NCBI GenBank assembly: GCA_030680855.1
Contig: JAUXUN010000070.1
Coordinates: 1 to 64,000 of the forward strand
Length of the DNA: 64,000 nt
Direction of reading: 5' to 3'
Source: Aestuariivirga sp.
GTDB lineage: Bacteria > Pseudomonadota > Alphaproteobacteria > Rhizobiales > Aestuariivirgaceae
This document shows positions 1 to 8,152 of the stretch, in pieces. Within the stretch, counting starts at the first letter, position 1; the number at the start of each line of letters is the position of its first letter. A program made the position numbers and the translations under genes. Below the pieces are notes generated by a model. The model saw only the letters and a list, made by a program, of their open reading frames with translations, was not told the DNA's origin and searched no databases.

Positions 1-126
1 CACCTCCGCTCAACCGCGGCCAGAACCATCGATGACCTCTGGAAGGCCATCGGAAACATCTGCGCACTCTTCACGCCAGAAGAATGCTCGAACTACTTCT
101 CTGCAGCTGGGTATGGATTCAACTGA
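1..126 (+). CDS. IS630-type transposase, C-terminal end (partial)
   Basis: An open frame runs in from the window edge and stops with TGA at 124-126. The last 41 residues include a helix ([10 protein letters not shown]) and end in [11 protein letters not shown], which resembles the C-terminal tail of IS630-family DDE transposases. The catalytic core would lie outside the window, so activity cannot be judged. It marks the left side of an IS-rich stretch and sits just before a truncated peptidase gene. Family assignment rests only on the tail motif. Confidence 0.6.
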   Translation, partial: HLRSTAARTIDDLWKAIGNICALFTPEECSNYFSAAGYGFN

Positions 127-280
127 CCGCCCGGTGCTCTAACCTATGAACGAGGGCGTTCCGGGGAGCAGGTCAAATTGGAAAGTCATCGGTCCTTTTC
201 AGTTTTGCGCCGCACCTGGTCCGGTGCTCTGCACTGGGTCATTTTTGATTTCTATCGAAACAACTCTTCGGGACAAATGA

Positions 281-619
281 TTAGACGGCCTGCACCACAG
301 CTATGGCCCAACGGCTGTGCTTCGGGTGGCAGGAATCGACATCCTTGTGGTGACCGCCAACTCGCAGATGCTCGACCAACAGCAGTTTAAAGCTTTCGGC
401 ATCATGCTTGCCGAAAAGTCCGCCATCGGACTCAAGTCGATGCAGCATTTCCGCGCGGCGTTCGAGCCGATCACGGGGCGCGTCATTGTCTGTGACAGCG
501 GGGCGCTCTCGACCTCACAATTCCACCGTCGCAATTATCGCAACGTTCCACGCCCGATTTTTCAGCTCGACAGGGATATGGTTCTCGCCCTGCAGTCTTA
601 TAGGCAGTTCTGTCAATGA
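281..619 (+). pseudogene. MlrC-type (M81) metallopeptidase, C-terminal fragment
   Basis: The frame opens after a stop at 278-280 and reads LDGLHHSYGPTAVLRVAGID, then a block with STQHF-like spacing (SMQHFRAAFEPI) and an RRPIFQLD-like end. These match the C-terminal domain of M81 (MlrC, microcystinase C-like) peptidases as I know the family. The N-terminal metal-binding domain, roughly 380 residues, is missing, so this is a remnant. A GTG at 317 could start a 100-residue product but no ribosome site supports it. Its stop abuts the convergent redoxin gene with no gap. The preceding 150 bases hold the IS630 end and nothing else recognisable. Confidence 0.6.
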
Positions 620-1171
620 TCAGGCGGATGTGACCTCGCAGCCTATGTCACTGCATCCTTCTGCCGTGGAGGCAGATAGCCCATTGATCTTTGGTCTTTC
701 CGCCAGAAGCGAACCGACAAGCGCCCCGACTGCCATGTCTTCCTGTTGGCCAAAACCATGGTGGCAGATCACGCCATCACGATCAATCACAACAAAGCTT
801 GGTGTGCCGCGCATACCATAGCGCTCCATCGTGACTGGAATGTCACCGTCCTTGCCCGCCTCGTCCACACCAATGGGAAAGGTCAAACGGTATTCGTGAA
901 TGAAAGCTTCAAGGGAAACGGGCGTCATCGCGGCGTGGTGTTCAAAAACAGTGTGAAGCCCAATAACGCGAAGATCATCACCGGAAAACATTTGGTGAAG
1001 CTTTTCGGCCTGTGGCGTTCCATGGGAAACACAACCGGGACATAGCATTTGAAAGGTGTGAATGATGACAATCTTGCCACGCAACTTCTCTAACGTCAGT
1101 GGCTGTTTGGTGTTGAACCACTGTGAAACGGCAATTTCTGGAGCTAAATTTGCTGGCATGGTTGATTTCAC
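620..1171 (-). CDS. Thioredoxin-fold redoxin (TlpA/AhpC-TSA type)
   Basis: This is a 183-residue cytoplasmic-looking protein with no signal peptide. The N-terminal part has a redoxin layout (APEIAVSQWF, then KIVIIHTFQMLCPGC), giving a CPGC redox pair at residues 44 and 47. The cis-proline region appears as GTPSFVVIDRDG around residue 130. Such proteins reduce peroxides or exchange disulfides; the substrate cannot be told. The C-terminus adds a short cysteine-containing tail (EGCSDIGCEV). The start is either GTG at 1171 or ATG at 1159, and neither has a clear Shine-Dalgarno. It ends against the peptidase remnant and is probably its own transcription unit. Confidence 0.75.
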   Translation of the reverse strand: MKSTMPANLAPEIAVSQWFNTKQPLTLEKLRGKIVIIHTFQMLCPGCVSHGTPQAEKLHQMFSGDDLRVIGLHTVFEHHAAMTPVSLEAFIHEYRLTFPIGVDEAGKDGDIPVTMERYGMRGTPSFVVIDRDGVICHHGFGQQEDMAVGALVGSLLAERPKINGLSASTAEGCSDIGCEVTSA

Positions 1172-1256
1172 CGTTGTGCGAAGACTGGACTTGGACTGTT
1201 GCGGCGGGCCATAATCATGTTTCCTTCTCTGAATTGCTTGGAGGGGGATATCTGGC

Positions 1257-1289
1257 GGTCCCGGCGATGGCAGTCGCCGGGACCGTTTT
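1257..1289. terminator. Strong hairpin between redoxin and exported-protein genes
   Basis: Two perfect 11-base arms (GGTCCCGGCGA and TCGCCGGGACC) enclose a six-base loop and are followed on the plus strand by GTTTT. The hairpin begins eight bases past the stop of the minus-strand gene ending at 1293, so it most likely ends that transcript. The T-run is on the plus side only, so the polarity is uncertain. Confidence 0.6.
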
Positions 1290-1292
1290 CCG

Positions 1293-2006
1293 TTATTCCG
1301 CGACTTTGCCCGGTAGGCTCAGATCGCCCGAAGCTACCTTGAATACATTCTCGACACAGAGCAGCGGCGAATGGAGGTCGGCGTTGACGCGCAACCCAGC
1401 CGTGACACCATCGAAGGATGCCGACTTCAAGGCGCCAACCATGCTGAGTGGCACATGCACATCAACGGTATCTCCTGCAAGGGCGGTGCCATATTCCGGA
1501 CTGTCAATGAGAAGTGGAACACCCGGCCAGGTTTCCGGAACCTTGGGCTTGGCGTCTTTCGGAATGTCAGTCACCTTGAGGCCACCTTTGCATGCGTCAT
1601 CCTTGTTGAGAATAACCCAATGCGCATGCCAGCGATCACGGTTTGTTGCACCTTTTGCCGCGTCGTCGAAATCAGGATGGAAGGTAGCGGCGAGCGCAAC
1701 AATGCCCTGGTCCTTGTCAAAACCGACATCAGCACTGTTCAGCGATGTGGGCCAGACATAGGCATAAACCTCTGATCCTTCAAACTTGCCAGAGGCGGAT
1801 GGCCTTTCCGAGCCAGCGTCGCCACGCACACGCATGCTGAAAACGGCATCATCTCCAACCACGGTGACTTTGGTTTCGACAATGTCAAATGGTGCAGCGA
1901 CGCCTTCGCTTTGCTTCGCCTCAATGCCTCCGGCTTGTGCGGCTGATGCAAGGCCGCACAAGGCAGTAACGGCGAGACAAGCCCGCCGAAAATAAAATCT
2001 TGTCAT
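1293..2006 (-). CDS. Exported protein of unknown function, downstream of a MarR regulator
   Basis: 237 residues starting at ATG 2006, preceded by AAGGAG at good spacing; a longer in-frame extension to 2108 overlaps the upstream gene and is not supported. The N-terminus (MTRFYFRRACLAVTALCG... AQA) is a typical Sec signal peptide with cleavage after AQA. The mature part is acidic and beta-rich, with two lone cysteines (DDACKGG and LLCVEN) that could form a disulfide, and a WHAHW motif near residue 125 that could bind metal. I do not recognise the family. It follows the MarR gene by 13 bases, so the two are very likely one operon controlled by the palindrome at 2704. Confidence 0.75.
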   Translation of the reverse strand: MTRFYFRRACLAVTALCGLASAAQAGGIEAKQSEGVAAPFDIVETKVTVVGDDAVFSMRVRGDAGSERPSASGKFEGSEVYAYVWPTSLNSADVGFDKDQGIVALAATFHPDFDDAAKGATNRDRWHAHWVILNKDDACKGGLKVTDIPKDAKPKVPETWPGVPLLIDSPEYGTALAGDTVDVHVPLSMVGALKSASFDGVTAGLRVNADLHSPLLCVENVFKVASGDLSLPGKVAE

Positions 2007-2019
2007 GAAAAACTCCTTC

Positions 2020-2697
2020 TTAATGTTTCTGGTTTGCTTGAAGGTTGGCCTGGCCCGTTTCAAAGTCCTTCCAGATGGCAGTCTGGCCAGATGGGCTGGC
2101 GGTTTCATGCTCGCCGCAATCGATCCGGAGGTCCGGTGTACCGAAAGCAGCGTTCACGAATAAGCAGTGGTGCGGGCTTTCCACAGCACCGTGTTTGAAA
2201 GGCTGGAAATATTTGCAAGTGGCGCAGATGCGCTGATCCGGCAGGGTTCCGGCGCGTTGAAATTGGCGGATGATATGTGTAAGCGCCAGAAGAAGTTCAG
2301 CCTTGATGCGAGGTGACAGAGCCTCTAGGGCCGATTCAGCCGATGATGGCGAAGAAGAGGCTTTGCGCGTCGCGTTGCGGCCTTGCCTCGTAATGAACAC
2401 AACACGCGCTCGCGCATCACTGCTTTCGGTTTTGCGTATAACTAAGGATTTACGCTCGAGTGCAGAGACCGTGTCAGTTGCAGTCGGCTGCGACACGCCA
2501 AGATGATCTGCCAGCTCTCCAAGACGTAACCCACTTGGCCTGCTGGCCAGAAGACCCAGCAACAGCAATTGCGTGGGATTGAGACCCGACGCAGCAGACG
2601 CTCGCCACTGGTCCATCTTCAAAACTGTGGACACGCGGTCAAGCCCTTCGCGAAGGCGCGTAGTGAGAGATGGAACCTCAAGCAAGTGGTCAGCCAT
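2020..2697 (-). CDS. MarR-family regulator with a four-cysteine C-terminal tail
   Basis: A 225-residue protein. Residues 35-110 form a winged helix (ELADHLGVSQPTATDTVSALE, then the wing SSDARARVVFITRQG) typical of MarR. Unusually, the C-terminal 70 residues carry C158-x2-C161, HHC at 176-178 and C194-x2-H197, a spacing that could bind Zn or an Fe-S cluster and make it a metal or redox sensor. That is inference. The gene heads an operon with an exported protein, and a perfect 19-base palindrome lies 7-25 bases before its ATG, so autoregulation is likely. A redoxin gene is a near neighbour. Confidence 0.85.
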   Translation of the reverse strand: MADHLLEVPSLTTRLREGLDRVSTVLKMDQWRASAASGLNPTQLLLLGLLASRPSGLRLGELADHLGVSQPTATDTVSALERKSLVIRKTESSDARARVVFITRQGRNATRKASSSPSSAESALEALSPRIKAELLLALTHIIRQFQRAGTLPDQRICATCKYFQPFKHGAVESPHHCLFVNAAFGTPDLRIDCGEHETASPSGQTAIWKDFETGQANLQANQKH

Positions 2698-2703
2698 GTC
2701 ATT

Positions 2704-2722
2704 TATATAGGATTCCTATATA
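2704..2722. promoter_or_regulatory. Perfect 19-bp palindrome, probable MarR operator
   Basis: TATATAGGA-T-TCCTATATA is a perfect inverted repeat with nine-base arms around one central base, seven bases upstream of the MarR start codon. MarR dimers bind palindromes of this size. The site also contains the only purine-rich stretch (AGGA) upstream of the gene, so binding could cover the promoter start. Confidence 0.7.
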
Positions 2723-2845
2723 TAAGAGTCAAGTGCAACCTCGAACGATTGTCAACAAAGCGTACGTGACAGAATTTGTCTGACGTTTACTACTACGAAG
2801 TTGAACTGGATAGTTGCAGGCGTTGTTTTTGAATACCTCCCATAA

Positions 2846-3297
2846 GTGGGAACCAATTCACGGCTGCTGCATCAAATGGTTTATATGACAAATATGGAAA
2901 GACTGATGGATAACGGTTTGAACTTTCTGGACGAAGCTGGTCTCGCCGTTGCTGGACGAATTCCAGCGAAACATCAAGCGCCTGAAGCACGTAAGTTACG
3001 GCGGTCAACACGCACCGAGGCCGAAGCCGCGATCAGGACATTGATTTCATGGGCCGGTGACGATCCGGCCCGACCTGGCCTGATTGATACGCCTGCGCGG
3101 GTCGCACGCGAATTTTCGGAATGGTTTGCCGGTTACAATCAGGACCCCGAGGCGCTTCTCAATCGGACCTTTGACGAAATTGGAACCTATGATCAGGCGG
3201 TCGAATTGCACTATATACCTTTCCATTCATTCTGCGAACATCATTTGGCGCCAATTCGTGGAAAGGCTCACATTGCGTATTTGCCCGTGCGCAGAGG
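2846..3297 (+). pseudogene. folE: GTP cyclohydrolase I, 3' end lost to an IS insertion
   Basis: About 150 residues match the N-terminal two thirds of FolE, which makes 7,8-dihydroneopterin triphosphate from GTP: helix PARVAREFSEWFAGY, then the zinc-site motif HSFCEHHLAPIRGKAHIAYLP. Homology stops after PVRR near 3297, where IS3-type sequence begins; the frame then runs on through foreign DNA to 3364. The missing part carries catalytic residues, so the product should be dead. The start is unclear: GTG 2846 is the longest and ATG codons follow at 2876-2906. A functional copy presumably exists elsewhere in the genome. Confidence 0.75.
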
Positions 3298-3948
3298 TAA
3301 CCCCCCATTTTTAATGGGAGTTGATTGTGGAACTCACGCGGCCATTTGCAGTTTCAGTTTCTGAGCGGGTGTTATGCCGCCGAGCCCCATGTTGGGACGG
3401 TCGTTATTGTATGTCCAGAGCCAGTCTGTGGCGTGATCTTGCGCCTCCTTTATCGTTGCAAACATATATTGATCCAGCTACTCGTGGCGGACGGTTCTGT
3501 TGTAGCGCTCGGCATAAGCGTTCTGCTGCGGCTTGCCATGCTGGATATGTTGGATGGCAATACCGTGTGTCTCAGCCCACTGGTGCAGACAATCGCTGAT
3601 ATATTCCGGGCCGTTGTCGACACGGATGGCAAGCGGACTCCCACGCCATTCGATAATCCGGTCGAGCGTGCGTATCACCCGCTCGGCAGGCAGTGAGAAG
3701 TCTACCTCTATGCCAAGCCCTTCGCGGTTGAAGTCATCCACCACATTGAGCAACTGGAAGGCCCGCATGTCTTCAAGGCGGTCCGCCATGAAGCCCATTG
3801 ACCACACCGTGTTGGGTTGGTCCGGCACAGCCAGTTCTTCCAGCTTCTCCTGCTTCAGGCGCTTCCTCGGCTTGATCCGCATGTTGAGCTCCAGTTCACA
3901 GTAGATCCGGTACACGCGCTTGTGGTTCCAGCCATGAGAGGATTTTTT
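3298..3948 (-). mobile_element. IS3-family element, truncated and carrying a nonsense codon
   Basis: The minus strand encodes the C-terminal half of an IS3-type OrfB transposase: [38 protein letters not shown] and [15 protein letters not shown], which contains the DDE core region. The frame is cut by TAG at 3478-3480 where the family has Trp (RHEWLDQY); homology continues to a stop at 3334. The first half of OrfB and all of OrfA are missing beyond 3948. The element interrupts folE at about 3297, so insertion preceded its decay. It cannot transpose on its own. Confidence 0.75.
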
Positions 3949-4257
3949 TGGCCGTTCACGACGAATCGCAACTGATCGGAACGAAAGCCTTCGTGGCCTT
4001 GCATTTGGTGCACACCCGCGCAACGGAGTGTGGCCATTATGCGCATAACCTTTCTCGGACTGTGACTCATGGGTCTGCCCATGGCTCGTCGTCCTGCGAT
4101 GAGGATCGGTTCGGACCATCCGAACAACCCTCGCCAGAGCGGCGTAGGATGATCCACTCCAGCTTCACAGACGGACACACGGTCTTACCCTGAAATGCGA
4201 TGGGGCCTGTTGAAGGATCCCATCGCCGCCAGGGAGGCGTTACTTGCCACTACCGAT
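3949..4257. other. Unassigned stretch between IS remnant and hydrolase fragment
   Basis: Several short overlapping open frames occur on both strands, none with a recognisable domain or ribosome site. It is probably debris from recombination between insertion sequences. Confidence 0.4.
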
Positions 4258-4400
4258 TTACTTCGAGTGCAGGAATTTCCGCACGGCTTCATTAAACTCG
4301 TAGGGATTCTCGATCATCTGATTCAAGTTTTGGCCCAAAAACCCTTGCCCCACAGCGCGCGCGAATTGTGGGTAATTGAAAGCAAGGCCGGACGGTTACA
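4258..4400 (-). pseudogene. Alpha/beta-hydrolase, C-terminal scrap
   Basis: The minus strand reads AFNYPQFARAVGQGFLGQNL followed by MIENPYEFNEAVRKFLHSK and a stop at 4258. The last part resembles the final helix of alpha/beta-hydrolase-fold enzymes (consensus like ENPEEFNRAVLAFL). A stop codon lies just upstream and nothing else of the gene remains. This is a short match, so confidence is low. Confidence 0.35.
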
Positions 4401-4558
4401 GCGTAGCGAAATAGATCGCGACCCCAGGTAGCTGGGGCCCACATGGGTTTGACTTGAAACTTCAGAAAACACTTGACCGATTACAGAAGAGATGTACGCC
4501 CGAACAGCCGACACCATCGACAGACAGCGGAACTTGTCCCGACTTTTTCAGCGACCTG

Positions 4559-5968
4559 CTAAGCGGACAAATTGAATGACTTCGGGCGTGTCAATTGATC
4601 GTATCCCATCCGCGACAGCGTACAGCCGCATCCGGTATCCTTTACACCAGACCACGCAAGAGCGGGGTCAAGTTTGTCACACCCGTTCATCATCAATGTG
4701 CCAGTCTCTATCTGATCGCCAATGCTTAGGGCAGCTTGTTCGTCCCTCGTCCAAATCGACGCAGTAAGTCCATAGGCACTATCATTCATGAGTCCGACGG
4801 CATCGCTGTCCGAATCAACCTTCATGATTCCGACAACAGGCCCGAATGTTTCCTCTTTCATGATCTCCATCGAATGGTCGACTTCAACGAGTATCTGCGG
4901 TGCAAGGTAAGGCGTGCCCTTCTTGGACGCAGCGAATAGGTTTTCGTCAATCAGGGATATGGCTCCCTCGCGAATCGCACGAGAAATCTGCCCACGCACA
5001 AAATCTGCGGCCGCGGTCCTCACCATAGGTCCGAGGTTGGTCTCTGGATCCATTGGATTTCCGAGTCGATACTTTCTTGCCAAATCAACAAAGCCTTCAA
5101 CGAAATCATCGAAGACATCGCGATGGACATAAATGCGTTCGATCGAACAGCATGATTGACCAGCATTATAATATACGCCGTCGACAAGCTTTTCGATCGT
5201 CGGAAGAATGTCGGCATCAGGCCGGACATATGCGGGATCCTTGCCGCCGAGCTCCAGCCCAACGTTAATAAAGCGTTGAGCCGCTGCCGCATGTGTAGCG
5301 CGCCCGCCCTCGACCGAGCCTGTAAATGCCACGAAACCTACCCGGGGATCCTTAATTGTACGCTCGGTACTTGCATGATCCATATGCAGGTATTGAAAAA
5401 CGCCATCAGGTAGTCCAGCGGCAGCAAATGCCTCGACCAAGCGTTCGGAAACCAGTGGCGTTTGGGCTGAGTGTTTCAATACCACAGCGTTTCCGGCCAT
5501 GATGCCCGGCACGCATGACCCGGCGGGGATAAGATATGGATAGTTCCAAGCCGCAATAGATAAAATAACTCCCAATGGTTCCCGCCGCATAAAAGCGCTA
5601 CGTCCTTCACGGACAAATGAGTCACCGAGCGCTTCCTGCGCGATATCAATCATGTAGCCTGTACGCTCGGTAAAACCCTCGATTTCCCGCCCAGATTGGC
5701 TTATTGGGCGCCCCATTTGCATTGTGATTTCGCGAGCATGCAGCTCTTTCGTGGCAAGAAGCTGACTTATCGCCTTACGACATATCGCCGCCCGCTCCTG
5801 CAATGGAACGCGCCGCCATTTCGATTGAGCCTTGCTGGCGTATGTCAACGTCTGATCAATATGGGATTCTGTTGCAACCGAGCGCTCAACGAAAATCTTC
5901 CCGTCAACGGGGGAGATTGCCCTAATAACACCTGTCATGACTGTAGCCTTTCCCTTGATTGGAGCCAT
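4559..5968 (-). CDS. NAD(P)-dependent aldehyde dehydrogenase
   Basis: Using ATG 5968 (CGAGG six bases upstream) the protein has 469 residues, normal for the ALDH superfamily. Visible landmarks are the Rossmann entry AAWNYPY (Asn142), the general-base Glu239 in LELGGK and the catalytic Cys273 in YNAGQSC, followed by a second Cys274. It oxidises an aldehyde to the acid with NAD(P). An in-frame ATG at 6055 would add 29 residues that the family lacks. It lies just upstream of the livM stop on the same strand and probably belongs to the transporter operon, so it may oxidise an aldehyde formed in the island's pathway. The substrate is unknown. Confidence 0.9.
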   Translation of the reverse strand: MAPIKGKATVMTGVIRAISPVDGKIFVERSVATESHIDQTLTYASKAQSKWRRVPLQERAAICRKAISQLLATKELHAREITMQMGRPISQSGREIEGFTERTGYMIDIAQEALGDSFVREGRSAFMRREPLGVILSIAAWNYPYLIPAGSCVPGIMAGNAVVLKHSAQTPLVSERLVEAFAAAGLPDGVFQYLHMDHASTERTIKDPRVGFVAFTGSVEGGRATHAAAAQRFINVGLELGGKDPAYVRPDADILPTIEKLVDGVYYNAGQSCCSIERIYVHRDVFDDFVEGFVDLARKYRLGNPMDPETNLGPMVRTAAADFVRGQISRAIREGAISLIDENLFAASKKGTPYLAPQILVEVDHSMEIMKEETFGPVVGIMKVDSDSDAVGLMNDSAYGLTASIWTRDEQAALSIGDQIETGTLMMNGCDKLDPALAWSGVKDTGCGCTLSRMGYDQLTRPKSFNLSA

Positions 5969-6090
5969 TTCAACCTCGTGCGATGAGAAAAAAAATCGAC
6001 GGAACATAGACTGCTCTAGCGAACGAAACACCGGCAACGTCCATGCCCGCATCAATGCAGTAAGCCGCAGCGCACATTATAACATAGCCC

Positions 6091-7035
6091 TCAGGTAGCA
6101 ATCCGAAGCCTTGACCAAAGACTTCTCAATCCGTCCGGAAGAAACAGACTCGTCACGATCAAGATGAGGCCGTAGGCTAACGGACGATATTGTTCAAAAT
6201 CTCTCAGGTAAAGATCAACGACTGACAGAACCGCGACGCCAATTATTGGACCGGAAAATGATCCCAGCCCCCCAACAATCGCCCAAACCAACACGGTGAG
6301 CATTATTGTCATGCTGAAGTCGCGCGGGTTAATGGCTGAGAAATAATGGGCGTATAGTGTCCCCGCAATTCCGGCAAAGAAACACGCAATGACAAACGCT
6401 TGCGTTCTATATTGGCGTGTATCAACGCCGACGGAGCTAATGAGCAAGTCCTGCCAATGAATGGCATGAAGAGTTAGCCCGAACCTGGAATGCTCCAGGC
6501 GATACATCACGAACAAACACACGGCCATGACAAAAAATGCAAAGTAAAAAAACAGGATTGGGTTGCCCAAATCCAAACCCAGCAGGTCCAGCGTAGGAAT
6601 TACCGTTACTCCTCTGGACCCACCGAATATCGGGCGGAATCCTTGCCAGGACAGGCGAATGGCTTCTCCAGCGGCGAACGACCCAATGACGAAGTAGAAT
6701 CCCTTCATCCGGAACAACGGATAACTCAGAATATATCCGGTCAAAGCGGCGACGATCCCACCCAGCGGCATCGTAAGCCAAGGGGAGAAATCGAAATTTC
6801 TTGACAGGAGGCTGGTCGTATATGCGCCGACTCCCATCATTACCACGTGACAGAATGACATTTCACCTGTCAGGGTCAAGAAACGGAAACTTACAACGAC
6901 AATAATGTTAATAAACAATGCAATGAAAAGATCGATCTGAAATGCACTGACCGTTAAAGGAACGACGCCGATTGCACCAAGGAAAAGAGCAGTCCATACA
7001 AATTTCTGGATGCTTCCATTCTCAGACTTTTGCAT
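6091..7035 (-). CDS. Branched-chain-type ABC transporter permease, LivM-like
   Basis: A 314-residue inner-membrane protein with about nine hydrophobic segments. It has the LivM signatures HVVMMGVGAYTTSLL near residue 70 and AIVGGLGSFSGPIIG near residue 250. LivM pairs with LivH to form the channel of HAAT-family importers for branched amino acids, amides or small carboxylates. Its start overlaps the livH 3' end by 14 bases, so the two are translationally coupled. The matching ATPases are not here but at 30674-32134 on the other strand. Confidence 0.9.
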   Translation of the reverse strand: MQKSENGSIQKFVWTALFLGAIGVVPLTVSAFQIDLFIALFINIIVVVSFRFLTLTGEMSFCHVVMMGVGAYTTSLLSRNFDFSPWLTMPLGGIVAALTGYILSYPLFRMKGFYFVIGSFAAGEAIRLSWQGFRPIFGGSRGVTVIPTLDLLGLDLGNPILFFYFAFFVMAVCLFVMYRLEHSRFGLTLHAIHWQDLLISSVGVDTRQYRTQAFVIACFFAGIAGTLYAHYFSAINPRDFSMTIMLTVLVWAIVGGLGSFSGPIIGVAVLSVVDLYLRDFEQYRPLAYGLILIVTSLFLPDGLRSLWSRLRIAT

Positions 7036-7900
7036 GTGTACCCATTATCCCTGTTGGTTTTGCGACAAGAATGAGCAGCATAATGATCATTCCAAAAATG
7101 TCAGCATATATGCCCCCGGCGAAAGTTGTGACAAAGGTGTGGAAAAAACTGAACAAAACAGCTGCCAATACCGCTCCGCTTATACTCCCCACACCGCCAA
7201 CAATGATCACGATTAGACCGTTTATAATTACCGCATGCCCCATAGTCGGATCGACCTGAACCAATGGCGCCATCATCGCCCCTCCAACGCCGGCCATTGC
7301 CGCGCTGATTCCCATAGCTATTAGCGCGAACCTGTTGATACTGATTCCCTGTAAGGCCGCCGCCTCGGGATCATCCGCACACGCCCGCAAGGCCCAACCC
7401 GTCCGGGTTTTTTGAAGCAGCAACCATAGCAATATCAGAGACACACCGGCGACGCCGAACACCAATAACCTTTGGTATGGTATATTGAAGTTTTGCATGC
7501 CAAATACCTGCAAACTCCCTTTCAATGGTGTCGTAACGTTCTTCATTAGGCCTTGGCCAAACAAGTGTATGGCGGCAACCTGAAGAACCATCAGCATACC
7601 CACAGAGAGAATGAGACCGCCCAGTTCGTCGCCGCGCTTCCAGCGGAATAACGCTACCTCCATAAAAAGGCCGATCAATACGGCAACGACAATCGCCATG
7701 AATACTGCGATCGGAAACGGGACATTGTTTTCAGAGTACAAAAACCACACAGTGTAGGCACCGGCCATGTAGAGTTCGCCGTGCGCAAAGTTGACCACCT
7801 TCGCGATCCCGAAGATCAAAACAAGCCCAACGGCAAAGATCGCTGTGAAACTACTCGCGATGATTGCATTTGCGGATGTTTGAAGAATTAGATCAAGCAT
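7022..7900 (-). CDS. Branched-chain-type ABC transporter permease, LivH-like
   Basis: 292 residues from ATG 7900 (MLDLILQTSANAI); the open frame extends to 7996 but that extension is hydrophilic and unlike the family. Signatures include VVNFAHGELYMAGAY near residue 40 and IIVGGVGSISGAVLAA near residue 240, both standard for LivH. It has eight or so membrane segments. It is encoded between the binding protein and LivM. The 250-base gap upstream of it, 7901-8152, holds no gene that I can support. Confidence 0.9.
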   Translation of the reverse strand: MLDLILQTSANAIIASSFTAIFAVGLVLIFGIAKVVNFAHGELYMAGAYTVWFLYSENNVPFPIAVFMAIVVAVLIGLFMEVALFRWKRGDELGGLILSVGMLMVLQVAAIHLFGQGLMKNVTTPLKGSLQVFGMQNFNIPYQRLLVFGVAGVSLILLWLLLQKTRTGWALRACADDPEAAALQGISINRFALIAMGISAAMAGVGGAMMAPLVQVDPTMGHAVIINGLIVIIVGGVGSISGAVLAAVLFSFFHTFVTTFAGGIYADIFGMIIMLLILVAKPTGIMGTHAKV

Positions 7901-8152
7901 TGCTTCAAAATGACCTTTCTGGCGGCTCTCGTCAGGCCCATCGGGTTGACAGATTCCACTTTGTTGTTGCACTTGAAACCTGAGCCCAAGACACACCCGT
8001 TACGGTGTTTGGAATGACTACAAAGCGGCGCAGATATGGCAAAATGATTTATTGTGGGAACGCAAATTTCTTTGGAACGCCAAACCCAAGAGATACCCGC
8101 AGCCAAGTCTGATTGCTTGCCACAACTGCGATCCTGGCTCAATAAATCGGAA

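Noticed and set aside
4195-4431. 78-codon plus-strand frame
   Set aside because: It is the complement of the alpha/beta-hydrolase scrap, which gives a better protein match on the minus strand.
4323-4517. 64-codon minus-strand frame near the ALDH gene
   Set aside because: The adjacent frame gives the hydrolase-like ending; this one has no match and no ribosome site.
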